From Streptomyces sp. NBC_01707 (GTDB lineage Bacteria; Actinomycetota; Actinomycetes; Streptomycetales; Streptomycetaceae), in the NCBI RefSeq assembly GCF_041438805.1, contig NZ_CP109190.1, forward strand, positions 4,836,001 through 4,900,000: a stretch of 64,000 nucleotides of DNA, given 5' to 3'. The position numbers and the translations under genes were made by a program. The notes beneath the pieces were generated by a model. The model saw only the letters and a program-made list of their open reading frames with translations, was not told where the DNA came from and ran no database searches. This document shows, in pieces, positions 27,051 through 34,737 of this stretch. Position 1 is the stretch's first letter. The number at the start of each line of letters is the position of its first letter.

Positions 27051-27674
27051 ATGGGTCGTCGTTCTCCCCTCGCCCACGCACCGCGCCCCGCCACGTCCGC
27101 TTGCCGTCAGGTGTGCGTGAACGAAAAGGTCAAGGCCGTCGCCGGGCCGATCGTGCTGGCCACGGACGCCTCGGTCGGCCCGGACCGGGTGGCCTCCGGC
27201 CACCTCGCCACCACCGGCCACACCGGTCTGCGCGCCCACCTCTACCCGAAGCACCTCGTACGACCCCGCTCCCGCGTGGTCGTCACCGAACTGCGCGCCG
27301 TGTACTGGGGCCTCAAGGCGGTCCTCCACGCGCACCCCGGCCGGCCCATCGAGGTCCGCGTGGACAACCTGCAGGCGCTGCGGCACCTGCACAGCTGGCA
27401 GCAGGGCGGGACGGACATGCCCGAGGGCTACGACACCCACCTGCGCTCCCAGGGCCGCCGGCCCAGCCTGGTCAAGCTGCAGTTGCTTGCCGAGTACACC
27501 CCTCACTTGACCTTCGTCCATGAGAAGGCCCACGCCGGTCACCCCCTCAACGAGGCCGCCGACTCCCTGGCCAAGCTCGGCCTGCGCTGCGTGCGCGGCA
27601 CCGTCCCGCGCACCGAACTCCCGCGGTTGGTCCCGCTGTGGGCTACAGGCGCCCTCGCCGCCTGGGCCGCCTGA
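27051..27674 (+). CDS. RNase HI-like protein
   Basis: A 207-residue protein with an RNase H fold. The four catalytic-type acidic positions are visible: D in LATDASVG (~39), E in VVTELRAVYWGL (~79), D in VRVDNLQAL (~103) and the C-terminal HAGHPLNEAADSLAKLG with histidine and aspartate (~160-172). The first ~30 residues are an Arg/Pro/Ala-rich tail. The ATG at 27051 follows an AAGGAGG ribosome site; a longer open frame upstream covers the leader and is not supported. Likely activity is cleavage of RNA in RNA:DNA hybrids. It follows the DGQHR gene by 160 bp in the same direction with a matching leader element, so the two may be co-regulated. Confidence 0.78.
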   Translation: MGRRSPLAHAPRPATSACRQVCVNEKVKAVAGPIVLATDASVGPDRVASGHLATTGHTGLRAHLYPKHLVRPRSRVVVTELRAVYWGLKAVLHAHPGRPIEVRVDNLQALRHLHSWQQGGTDMPEGYDTHLRSQGRRPSLVKLQLLAEYTPHLTFVHEKAHAGHPLNEAADSLAKLGLRCVRGTVPRTELPRLVPLWATGALAAWAA

Positions 27675-27738
27675 CGCACATTCCAGCTTCACAAGTCACA
27701 CGCACCCGCAAGGTGCATCTACATCCCCTGGGGGGACC

Positions 27739-28311
27739 ATGAGCCAGCAGCAGTACCCGCAGCAGCCCCAGCCCGGTTGGGGCGGCCCGCAGCAGCAGGG
27801 CTACGGCACTCCGCCGTTCCAGCCGCAGCCGCCGAAGAAGTCGAAGGCAGGGAAGATCGTCGGCTTCGGCTGCCTCGGCGTCGTCGCCCTCTTCGTTCTG
27901 ATCGGCGTCGTCGCCGCGGCCACCGGCGGAAACGGCGACTCCACCGATACTGGCGCCAAGGACAAGGCCGTCACCGCCGGCCGCACGCCGGAGTCCGACA
28001 AGGCCGAGGCGACGCCCGCGCAGAAGACGAAGACGCAGGCGGAGCAGTTCAAGGCCTGCGTCGCCAAGTCCGGTACTGCCACGGAGAAGAAGGCCGTCCA
28101 GCACGTCACGAAGGTGACCGGCGCGGACAAGCGGAACGACATCCTGGACTCGGCTGAGGTCTACACCGACTTCAAGGGCGGGCTTATGAGCGACAACCAG
28201 GGGGACGCGAAGCTCATCGCCTCTGCGTTCACGTCCTGCTACGAGTCCAAGAACGGGCTCGTCAGCGTCTACGGCCAGGATGGCGACCTCATCGCCAACG
28301 CCAACTACTGA
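27739..28311 (+). CDS. Small membrane-anchored protein with Gln/Pro-rich N-terminus
   Basis: A 190-residue protein: a Gln/Pro/Gly-rich cytoplasmic tail (1-33), a KKSKAGK basic anchor, one transmembrane helix (IVGFGCLGVVALFVLIGVVA, ~41-60), then an extracytoplasmic Ala/Lys/Thr-rich linker and a small domain with two cysteines (FKACVAKSG, FTSCYESK) likely to form a disulfide. The ATG at 27739 follows GGGGGGA. The architecture is common among actinobacterial secreted proteins of unknown function. It lies 64 bp after the RNase H gene on the same strand. I cannot assign a function. Confidence 0.7.
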   Translation: MSQQQYPQQPQPGWGGPQQQGYGTPPFQPQPPKKSKAGKIVGFGCLGVVALFVLIGVVAAATGGNGDSTDTGAKDKAVTAGRTPESDKAEATPAQKTKTQAEQFKACVAKSGTATEKKAVQHVTKVTGADKRNDILDSAEVYTDFKGGLMSDNQGDAKLIASAFTSCYESKNGLVSVYGQDGDLIANANY

Positions 28312-28521
28312 TCTCTTCGACCAAGGCCGTGGCGGGGCGCGGCGGCAGCTCATTCTTCAGCGGCAAGTGGACTGACACCAGGGCCGGCTGACTGGCTGCC
28401 CGAGCGGGTCAATACGCCTTCGAGTACGGCGGCGAGGCGATGCTCCGCCGCCTCCGCGCCGCCCCCAGCCACGACCTGCTGCGTGGTGTTCACCCTCCGA
28501 TTCCTTACCTCAAGGACAACC

Positions 28522-28956
28522 GTGAACCGATCCAACGTCATTGCCATTGCCGCCTGCGGGTTGACAGCCCTGTCCGTCGCCGCGGCCACGGTGGACCACG
28601 TCAGTACCCACTCTGCGCTCGCCGCCGCCCGCCGCCAGGCGGCTGCTGCCGACCACCGTGCCGATCAGGCCGAGTCCCGCCCGCCCAAAATCGTCACCCG
28701 TACGGTCACCAAGACTGTGGACAAGCCCGTCTTCGGCCGCTCGACGCTCCTCGGCGCATACGCGGCCGGCGTGATATCGGGGGGCGTGTACGCAGACGAC
28801 GGCAGCATGACCTACACCGCGAGCGACAGCACCTGCTCGCAGGAGTACGCCCAGATCTCCCAGGAGCCCACCGGCGGCAACATCCACCGCGACGCCTTCA
28901 TGAAAGCCTGCCTGACCAACGTCAACGACACCGCCAAGACCGACCCCGCGCCCTGA
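28522..28956 (+). CDS. Small secreted or membrane-anchored hypothetical protein
   Basis: A 144-residue product starting at GTG 28522, five bases after AAGGA. The N-terminus (VIAIAACGLTALSVAAATV) is a signal peptide or anchor, followed by a charged helix (ARRQAAAADHRADQAESRPP), a Thr/Val/Lys stretch and a C-terminal domain with two cysteines (DSTCSQEYA, MKACLTNV) and glycine-rich AGVISGGVYADDGSMTYTA. Not recognised. It resembles its neighbours in size and in having paired cysteines, so the three small exported proteins in this stretch may be related in use. Confidence 0.55.
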   Translation: MNRSNVIAIAACGLTALSVAAATVDHVSTHSALAAARRQAAAADHRADQAESRPPKIVTRTVTKTVDKPVFGRSTLLGAYAAGVISGGVYADDGSMTYTASDSTCSQEYAQISQEPTGGNIHRDAFMKACLTNVNDTAKTDPAP

Positions 28957-29289
28957 CCGGCGGCGCTCGGCGCCGATCCGAAGGTCACAAACATGGGCTT
29001 GTTGGGTGCGGCTCCTCTCTACGAGGCCGCCGACTCCCCCGCCGGGCTCAGTGTGCACTGAGTGCGCGCCGGAGTACCGACCCCTTTGCGCACCCTGCGC
29101 GGCAGTGGCGAAGTCGGTCTCCTGCACGGCCTCGTTCGCTTCGACGGACCGCACCCGTCACGACCCCACGGTGCTGGCGCGCTCTCGCCTACGCGGGGGT
29201 GATGCGCGGCTGGGATCACAGCCACATCGGAAACCTCTACCACGAAAACGAATGCCCGGCATACGCCGCTCACCTGGAGAGGATCACAC
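28957..29289. other. 333-bp stretch with two doubtful short peptides
   Basis: No firm gene. Frame 2 from 29006 contains a CTEC-x8-CAPC zinc-ribbon-like pattern in an otherwise Arg/Pro-rich frame. Another frame from ATG 29202 to 29303 encodes 33 residues (RGWDHSHIGNLYHENECPAY core) that look protein-like and overlap the next start by 14 nt. The two could be pieces of one small frameshifted gene; the evidence is too thin to call either. Confidence 0.3.
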
Positions 29290-29754
29290 GTGACTACTCG
29301 TAAGCTGCTCGCCGCCATAGCCCTGATAGCCCTCCCCCTCGGTACCGCCTGCACCGCCGCACCCCAGGCCACTGCCCCGTCCCCGTCCGCCTCGGCGACA
29401 ACCACCTCCCCGGAGCCGGTGTCGGACCCGACCACGGAGACCCCGGCGTACGCCGACCCGAGCCCCTCCGACTTCACGATGAAATTCAAGATCAAGCGGA
29501 AGCACTGCTTCGGCTCGGCCGGGTGCAACGTGGACGTGGAGCCGGATCTGTCTTACAAGGGCATCTTGTCCATCGACCCGGACAAGTCGTATGAGATCAC
29601 GTACCAGATCAACGGTGACGAGAGCGGGCCGGTCATCGAGACGATCAGCCTGACCAACGGGACGTCGATGGAGTACTACCCCTCATCGTTGTCCACCGCG
29701 AGTTCCCGCACCAAGATCACCGGCAAGGTCACGGACGTGGCAGAGACGAACTGA
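29290..29754 (+). CDS. Small lipoprotein of unknown function
   Basis: A 154-residue protein with a lipoprotein signal peptide: TTRKLLAAIALIALPLGTAC, lipobox LGTAC with Cys ~21. After a Ser/Thr/Pro/Ala-rich linker (22-58) comes a beta-rich domain with FTMKFKIKRKHCFGSAGCNV (two Cys) and YEITYQINGDESGPVIET, resembling small extracellular domains of streptomycete lipoproteins. GTG start at 29290, shortly after a GGAGAGG ribosome site. It is the last gene before the tRNA-Thr integration site. No function assigned. Confidence 0.7.
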   Translation: MTTRKLLAAIALIALPLGTACTAAPQATAPSPSASATTTSPEPVSDPTTETPAYADPSPSDFTMKFKIKRKHCFGSAGCNVDVEPDLSYKGILSIDPDKSYEITYQINGDESGPVIETISLTNGTSMEYYPSSLSTASSRTKITGKVTDVAETN

Positions 29755-29980
29755 CGCCCCCGTTCCCCGCCGGCACGGGGTGACCTTCATTTGGACACGC
29801 GGTGAGATGCGCCATGACTGGCGGCGCTTGGTGCCGGTCTGCGGGTCAAGCACCGTGGTCGCGCATCGCTGCGTGCGCCGTGGCGCCGCGTGCAGCAAGT
29901 GACAGCCGGGGAGTTCGCCGGCCCGGCCGAGCGCAGGGCCTCCATCCCGCCCTCGCGCCAGGCGCGGCGATCCGCTTTCG

Positions 29981-30034
29981 GGATTCGAACCCGAGACCTA
30001 CGCATTACGTGCACGGGCCCCCATCTGGCCCCCA
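29981..30034 (-). repeat. Partial tRNA-Thr copy, candidate attachment-site remnant
   Basis: Bases 29981-30008 match 30149-30176 inside the intact tRNA-Thr at 25 of 28 positions, covering anticodon-stem to T-loop, but the 5' half of a tRNA is absent. Next to it on the minus strand are two close copies of TGGGGGCC (within 30018-30034), like the repeats often found between integrase genes and attachment sites in Streptomyces. I read it as the scar of an integrative element that used the tRNA-Thr 3' end. No integrase gene remains nearby. Confidence 0.6.
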
Positions 30035-30099
30035 TGAGCCGATTCGGAGCCGAATCAGGCGTGTGGTGTAGACCACGAGTCGATCAAGGTAACGACAAA

Positions 30100-30128
30100 G
30101 GGCCAGGTCAGAGGTGCTGACCCGGCCC
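30100..30128. terminator. Bidirectional stem-loop next to tRNA-Thr
   Basis: GGTCAG (30106-30111) pairs with CTGACC (30117-30122), extended by GGGCC/GGCCC after one mismatch; T-rich runs flank both sides (CCTTTTCTT on +, CCCTTTG on -). It lies just downstream of the minus-strand tRNA and probably ends its transcript. Confidence 0.65.
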
Positions 30129-30137
30129 CTTTTCTTG

Positions 30138-30211
30138 AGCCCCCTATCGGATTCGAACCGATGACCTACGCATTACAAGTGCGTTGCTCTGGCCAGCTGA
30201 GCTAAGGAGGC
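30138..30211 (-). tRNA. tRNA-Thr (anticodon TGT)
   Basis: A complete cloverleaf on the minus strand: acceptor GCCTCCT (30211-30205) pairs with AGGGGGC (30145-30139), D-arm with AGCTCAGCTGG, anticodon loop CTTGTAA giving TGT, and T-arm ATCGGTTCGAATCCGAT. CCA is not encoded. It decodes ACA and other ACN codons. It marks the border between the accessory region on the left and conserved chromosome on the right. Confidence 0.95.
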
Positions 30212-30338
30212 AACGCGCACACCAAAGCCGCGCGCGCAAGTTCCCTCACTCTACACAGCGGCTCGCCTCCCGATCCACGAAGTTCTTCCGCGTCCGCGAC
30301 GACCTGGCCGGTGCGAGATATCCGTCCCCCTCGAACTA

Positions 30339-30367
30339 CTGACAGATTCTTAATGGCCAGGTAGCGT
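30339..30367 (+). promoter_or_regulatory. Candidate promoter of msiK
   Basis: CTGACA (30339-30344) and TAGCGT (30362-30367) are 17 nt apart, a fair match to a housekeeping sigma promoter, 86 nt before the msiK start. Transcription would begin near 30374. Confidence 0.5.
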
Positions 30368-30384
30368 CGCTCTGGGTTCACGCA

Positions 30385-30400
30385 AGTGGACCAGACCACT
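30385..30400 (+). promoter_or_regulatory. DasR-like operator (dre) before msiK
   Basis: AGTGGACCAGACCACT matches the recalled 16-bp DasR consensus (A-C/T-TGGTCTAGACCA-G/C-T) at most positions and is largely palindromic. It lies just downstream of the putative transcription start, where a repressor would block msiK. DasR is the GlcNAc-responsive GntR regulator of Streptomyces sugar uptake, which fits MsiK's role. Confidence 0.6.
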
Positions 30401-30452
30401 CCCTTACTCGGATCGTCCGGCACGTTCCTGCCGGTGGAGGAGAAGATTCAGC

Positions 30453-31589
30453 ATGGCCAGTGTCACGTTCGACAAGGCGTCCCGCGTCTACCCCGGCTCC
30501 ACCAAGCCCGCCGTGGACCAGCTGGAGATCGACATCGCGGACGGTGAGTTCCTCGTCCTCGTCGGTCCTTCCGGTTGTGGCAAGTCGACCTCCCTGCGCA
30601 TGCTCGCGGGTCTCGAGGACGTCAACGGCGGCGCGATCCGCATCGGTGACCGCGACGTCACGCACCTGCCGCCGAAGGACCGGGACATCGCCATGGTGTT
30701 CCAGAACTACGCGCTCTACCCGCACATGTCCGTCGCGGACAACATGGGCTTCGCGCTGAAGATCGCCGGTATCAACAAGACCGAGATCCGGGCGAAGGTC
30801 GAAGAGGCCGCCAAGATGCTCGACCTCACCGACTACCTGGACCGCAAGCCGAAGGCGCTCTCCGGTGGTCAGCGTCAGCGTGTCGCGATGGGCCGCGCCA
30901 TCGTGCGTGAGCCGCAGGTCTTCCTCATGGACGAGCCGCTGTCGAACCTCGACGCCAAGCTCCGTGTCTCCACCCGTACGCAGATCGCGTCGCTCCAGCG
31001 CCGCCTCGGCATCACGACCGTGTACGTCACGCACGACCAGGTCGAGGCCCTCACCATGGGTGACCGCGTCGCGGTCCTCAAGGACGGTCTGCTGCAGCAG
31101 GTCGACTCGCCGCGCAACATGTACGACCGCCCGGCCAACCTCTTCGTCGCCGGCTTCATCGGCTCCCCGGCCATGAACCTGGTCGAGGTCCCGATCACCG
31201 ACGGTGGCGTGAAGTTCGGCAACAGCGTCGTCCCGGTCTCCCGCGAGGCGCTCACCGCCGCCGCGGACAAGGGTGACACCACGGTCACGGTCGGTATCCG
31301 TCCGGAGCACTTCGACATCGTCGAGCACGGTGGCGCCGCCGCCAAGTCGCTCTCCAAGGACAGCGCCGACGCCCCGGCCGGCCTGGCCGTCTCGGTCAAC
31401 GTCGTCGAGGAGCTCGGCGCCGACGGCTTCGTCTACGGCTCCGCACAGGTCGGCGGTACGGACAAGGACCTCGTCGTCCGCGTCGGCGGCCGCGCCGTGC
31501 CGGAGAAGGGCACCAAGCTGCACGTCGTGCCGCGCCCGGACGAGCTGCACGTCTTCTCGACCTCGACGGGTGAGCGTCTCGTCGGCTGA
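30453..31589 (+). CDS. msiK: Multiple-sugar ABC transporter ATPase MsiK
   Basis: A 378-residue ATPase of the MalK/UgpC/MsiK type. The nucleotide-binding domain shows Walker A GPSGCGKST (~38), Q-loop in VFQNYALYPHMSV, signature LSGGQRQRVAMGRA (~134), Walker B VFLMDEPLSNLDAK (~154) and H-loop VTHDQVEAL; the C-terminal regulatory TOBE-like domain runs from ~240. In Streptomyces, MsiK energises several sugar importers (cellobiose, maltose, chitobiose, trehalose) from the cytoplasmic face and is encoded apart from their permeases, as here. ATG at 30453 with a GGAGGAG ribosome site. The gene is monocistronic: own promoter, DasR-like site and a strong terminator. Confidence 0.93.
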   Translation: MASVTFDKASRVYPGSTKPAVDQLEIDIADGEFLVLVGPSGCGKSTSLRMLAGLEDVNGGAIRIGDRDVTHLPPKDRDIAMVFQNYALYPHMSVADNMGFALKIAGINKTEIRAKVEEAAKMLDLTDYLDRKPKALSGGQRQRVAMGRAIVREPQVFLMDEPLSNLDAKLRVSTRTQIASLQRRLGITTVYVTHDQVEALTMGDRVAVLKDGLLQQVDSPRNMYDRPANLFVAGFIGSPAMNLVEVPITDGGVKFGNSVVPVSREALTAAADKGDTTVTVGIRPEHFDIVEHGGAAAKSLSKDSADAPAGLAVSVNVVEELGADGFVYGSAQVGGTDKDLVVRVGGRAVPEKGTKLHVVPRPDELHVFSTSTGERLVG

Positions 31590-31610
31590 CGTCGCGCACA
31601 ACGCCGTACG

Positions 31611-31642
31611 ACGGCCCCGCACCCCTCGTGGTGCGGGGCCGT
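31611..31642 (+). terminator. msiK terminator
   Basis: Perfect 12-bp inverted repeat ACGGCCCCGCAC (31611-31622) / GTGCGGGGCCGT (31631-31642) with an 8-nt loop, 21 nt after the msiK stop. Confidence 0.8.
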
Positions 31643-31824
31643 TCGCGTATCCGGGCGCATGTCGAGGTTTGGGCGACGGGACCCCGGGGGCACCGCCAAA
31701 TTCCCCGGTACTTCGGTCATTTCGCCTGTGGCCGTCAACACGGAATTCGAAAAGTACCCTCGAACCATCCCCCGCAAGGGTGACGAAATGTCGCCAAATC
31801 ATCACTGCCCGCTACGCTCGCTGC

Positions 31825-32241
31825 GTGACCCACACCGCGCGCCGCATCGGCCGAACTCTCGCTCTCGTCCTGCCCGTCGTCATGGTCCTCTCCGGGACCC
31901 TCGCGGTCACCCGTGTGCCGTGGGCAGCGCACAACTCCGAGTCGCAGGTACTCACCGCGTCGGCGGAGACCGTATCGAAGAAGCACGCCGTGGCGCGCGC
32001 CCCGCAGGACGTGCTGCGCGACCGGCTGCTCGTGGAGCTCCGGCAGAAGGACCCGGGTACCGCGCTGACGGATCTTCAGCGGACCGTCGAGGGGCGCCCG
32101 TCGCTCGCCCGGCACTGCATGTCGATCGCCAGGGCGTTGGGCCGGGCAGCGGTCGAGCAGTACGGTCCCGCGCGGGCGCAGCGGTTCTCCCGTCCCGTCT
32201 GTGACACGTCGTTCGCCTCGGGTGTCGCGCAGTTCAGCTGA
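31825..32241 (+). CDS. Conserved secreted hypothetical protein
   Basis: A 138-residue protein starting at GTG 31825; the frame is open much further upstream, but only across msiK and its terminator. The N-terminus has an Arg-rich n-region (THTARRIGRT) followed by LALVLPVVMVLSGTLAVT, an export signal or anchor. The mature part is helical and includes VLRDRLLVELRQKDPGTALT and a pair of cysteines (ARHCMSIARAL, RPVCDTSF). Not recognised; it keeps its place next to msiK in Streptomyces as far as I remember. It ends 35 bp before the nucleotidyltransferase start, so the two may be co-transcribed. Confidence 0.65.
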   Translation: MTHTARRIGRTLALVLPVVMVLSGTLAVTRVPWAAHNSESQVLTASAETVSKKHAVARAPQDVLRDRLLVELRQKDPGTALTDLQRTVEGRPSLARHCMSIARALGRAAVEQYGPARAQRFSRPVCDTSFASGVAQFS

Positions 32242-32276
32242 CCGGTGCGGAACGGGCACGGCATATCGTGCCTGGC

Positions 32277-32996
32277 ATGCATACGTATCCGACGCAGGCC
32301 GTGATCCTGGCGGGTGGCCAGGGGTCGCGGCTGCGCCCGTACACCGATGACCGCCCCAAGCCGATGGTCGAGATCCCGGGAACCGGGACCCCGATCATCG
32401 GCCATCAGCTTTCCTGGCTGGCCGCGGAGGGCGTGACCGATGCCGTCGTGTCGTGCGGTCATTTCGCCGAGGTGCTCCAGGAGTGGTTGGCCGAGGCCGT
32501 TCTGCCGCTCCGGGTGACCACTGTGGTGGAGTCGGAGCCGCTCGGCCGTGGTGGGGGTCTCAAGTACGCCGCGACCCGGCTGCCGGATCCTTCGGAGCCC
32601 TGGTACGCGACGAACGGCGACATCTGGACCCGTTTTTCGCTGCGTGAGATGGCGGCGTTCCATGCGGAGCGCGATGCGACCGCCACGCTGGCCCTGGCCC
32701 GGCCGAGGATCCCGTGGGGTGCCGTGGAGACGGATGCGTTCGGGCACATCACGGACTTCATCGAGGCGCCGCCGTCGCCGTATCTGATCAATGCGGGTGT
32801 GTACGTCTTCTCGCCGACGTTCACGACGCTGCTGCCGGACCGGGGCGACCATGAGCGGACGACGTTCCCGCGGCTGGCCCGTGAGCGTCGGCTGGCCGGG
32901 TATCCGCTGCCGCTTGGGGCGTACTGGCGGGCCATCGACACGGCGAAGGACCTCACGGAGGCGGCGCGGGAGCTGGACGGCCCGCAGGCCCGCTGA
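32277..32996 (+). CDS. NDP-sugar nucleotidyltransferase
   Basis: A 239-residue sugar-phosphate nucleotidyltransferase of the GlmU/RmlA/ManC fold. It opens with QAVILAGGQGSRLRPYTDDRPKPMVEI (nucleotide-binding G-x-G-x-R-L-x-P-x-T and KPM), has TNGDIWT (metal-binding aspartate, ~110) and a C-terminal part ending in YWRAIDTAKDL, typical of mannose-1-phosphate guanylyltransferase-like enzymes. The precise sugar cannot be told. ATG at 32277 preferred; GTG at 32268 is possible. It converges with the DoxX gene over a shared terminator. Confidence 0.85.
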   Translation: MHTYPTQAVILAGGQGSRLRPYTDDRPKPMVEIPGTGTPIIGHQLSWLAAEGVTDAVVSCGHFAEVLQEWLAEAVLPLRVTTVVESEPLGRGGGLKYAATRLPDPSEPWYATNGDIWTRFSLREMAAFHAERDATATLALARPRIPWGAVETDAFGHITDFIEAPPSPYLINAGVYVFSPTFTTLLPDRGDHERTTFPRLARERRLAGYPLPLGAYWRAIDTAKDLTEAARELDGPQAR

Positions 32997-33017
32997 GGCC
33001 GGCCGAGGACAAGGGGT

Positions 33018-33065
33018 ACGGAGGAGGGGCGGTCGCCGGGTTCGCGGTGGCCGCCCCTCCTCCGT
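33018..33065. terminator. Bidirectional terminator between convergent genes
   Basis: Perfect 15-bp arms, ACGGAGGAGGGGCGG (33018-33032) and its complement (33051-33065), around an 18-nt spacer, between the ends of the nucleotidyltransferase (+) and DoxX (-) genes. Confidence 0.8.
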
Positions 33066-33084
33066 GTCTGTCGGACGCCGGGCT

Positions 33085-34737
33085 TCAGCCGAGCAGGCCG
33101 CCGATCGGGTTGCGGCCGCCGCCCGACGTGCCGCCGGACGTCGATCCCGTGGAGCCGCCGTCGTTCGAACCGCCGCCGGTGGAGCCGCCGCCCGTGCCGG
33201 TGGAGCCGGACGAGGTCGGTCCGGAACTGGTGGTCGGGGGCTGCTGCGGGGTCGTCCGGGGCGGGGGCTGCTGGCCGGTGCCCTGCGTCTGGCTGGGCTG
33301 TCCGGCTCCGGCGGCCTGGCCGGATTCGCGGCCGGTGTCCGTGCCGGGCGTGGACGCCTGCGCGGACGGGGTGGCGGAGCTGGACGTCGAGGGTGACGGC
33401 TTCTGTCCGGCGGGGGTGTGCGACGCCTGGCCGCCGGTGGACTCCTGCGGGAGCGGGGTTCCGGGGAGCTGGTTGGTCGGGTTGTCGTGGGGGCCGGGCA
33501 CGGTGACGACCTCGGAGGAGCGGACGGCGCCGCCGAGCATCGAGCCGACCAGAAGCGTGAGCCCGACGACGACGGTGGCGACGACTGCGCCGCGGCGCAG
33601 TACGCGGCGGCGCAGGTCCCAGATCGTGGAACGCGGCCCGAGCCTGCGCCATGCCTCGCCGGCCAGCCGTCCGTCGACGGAGTAGACGGGGGCGCCCGCG
33701 ATGATCAGCGGGCTCCAGGCGGCGAGGTAGATGATGTCCGGCGCGTCGTAGACGGCGACGGTGCGCCAGCTGACGGTGACCAGCAGCGTGGCGGAGAGCA
33801 GGGCGCCGACGGAGGCGGCGACGCGCTGCCACAGGCCGAGGACGGTGAGGACGCCGACGACGACCTGGAGGAAGGCGACGGTGAGTCCGGCGCCGACGGG
33901 GTGGGAGAGCGCGAAGTCCCGCAGCGGTTCGGCGAGTGCCCAAGGATGCAGTGACGTCAGCCACTTGACCATGGAGCCGCGGTCTCCGCCGTCGAAGTAC
34001 ACGGGGTCGCAGAGCTTGCCCATGCCGGCGTAGATGGAGATGAAGCCGAGGAAGACCCGCATGGGGAGGAGTACGACCCCGAGGTTCATCCGGCGGCCGG
34101 GGTAGTACGCGTGCCGGACGGTGTCCGTGCCGTGGCGGTGCGACCTGCTTCCGACGGTTTCGCCGAACTCGTCGTCCTCGTACCGCTCTTCCTCGTACGG
34201 TTCCTGCCCGTACGGACCGGTGTCGACGGCGTCGTAGGCGCCGACCGCCTGCCGCATGGGCGGCAGCAGCGGGCCGTTGCCGGTGCGGCCGGGCTGGTGG
34301 GGTGCCGTGATGACGGGGTTCGGCTGGGTCTCGTCCAGGCGCGGGATGACCTGCGTGGCGCCCGGGCCTCGTCCGTCGTCGAACTCGGAGCCGTACGAGT
34401 TGTACGAGTCGTACGATCCGTACGAGCCGTCGGGGCGGCCCGCGGTGGAGTTCCGTACGGCCTGGAGGAGTCCGGTGGCGCCGGGGTCGCCGGGGGCGGA
34501 CTTGCCGCTCCACACGACGGGCGAGCGCCGGCCGCGCCCCGCACCGGGGCCGCTCATGGCGGGGATCCTGACCGAACCCGCGGGAGCGGCACCACGCAGC
34601 CGTGCGTGCCGGCTGGGCGCGAGCTGCACCCGGAAGCTGGCGTGGTTGACGATGACCTGCGCAGGGTCGCAGTCCACCTTGGTCATACTCAGGGCGGGTA
34701 GTTCGTCGAACCGAGGCGTTCTGGTGTCCACACTCAT
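33085..34737 (-). CDS. DoxX-family integral membrane protein
   Basis: A 550-residue protein. A variable cytoplasmic N-terminus (1-215) includes a short tyrosine repeat GSYDSYNSYGS (~105-115). Then comes a DoxX-like membrane domain with about four helices: MNLGVVLLPMRVFLGFISIYAGMGKLCDP (~220), VGAGLTVAFLQVVVGVLTVLGLW, VGALLSATLLVTVSW and WSPLIIAGAPVYSVDGRL. A further helix (VVATVVVGLTLLVGSMLG) and a long Ser/Thr/Gly/Gln/Pro-rich tail follow. DoxX proteins are linked to quinone-dependent redox or oxidative-stress membrane complexes; the exact role is unknown. ATG at 34737; shorter starts are possible because the first 60 residues are poorly conserved in type. Confidence 0.8.
   Translation of the reverse strand: MSVDTRTPRFDELPALSMTKVDCDPAQVIVNHASFRVQLAPSRHARLRGAAPAGSVRIPAMSGPGAGRGRRSPVVWSGKSAPGDPGATGLLQAVRNSTAGRPDGSYGSYDSYNSYGSEFDDGRGPGATQVIPRLDETQPNPVITAPHQPGRTGNGPLLPPMRQAVGAYDAVDTGPYGQEPYEEERYEDDEFGETVGSRSHRHGTDTVRHAYYPGRRMNLGVVLLPMRVFLGFISIYAGMGKLCDPVYFDGGDRGSMVKWLTSLHPWALAEPLRDFALSHPVGAGLTVAFLQVVVGVLTVLGLWQRVAASVGALLSATLLVTVSWRTVAVYDAPDIIYLAAWSPLIIAGAPVYSVDGRLAGEAWRRLGPRSTIWDLRRRVLRRGAVVATVVVGLTLLVGSMLGGAVRSSEVVTVPGPHDNPTNQLPGTPLPQESTGGQASHTPAGQKPSPSTSSSATPSAQASTPGTDTGRESGQAAGAGQPSQTQGTGQQPPPRTTPQQPPTTSSGPTSSGSTGTGGGSTGGGSNDGGSTGSTSGGTSGGGRNPIGGLLG

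Noticed and set aside
34380..34430. TACGAG/TACGAC tandem repeats
   Set aside because: They encode the Tyr-Ser/Gly repeat of the DoxX protein's N-terminus; coding repetition, not a regulatory array.
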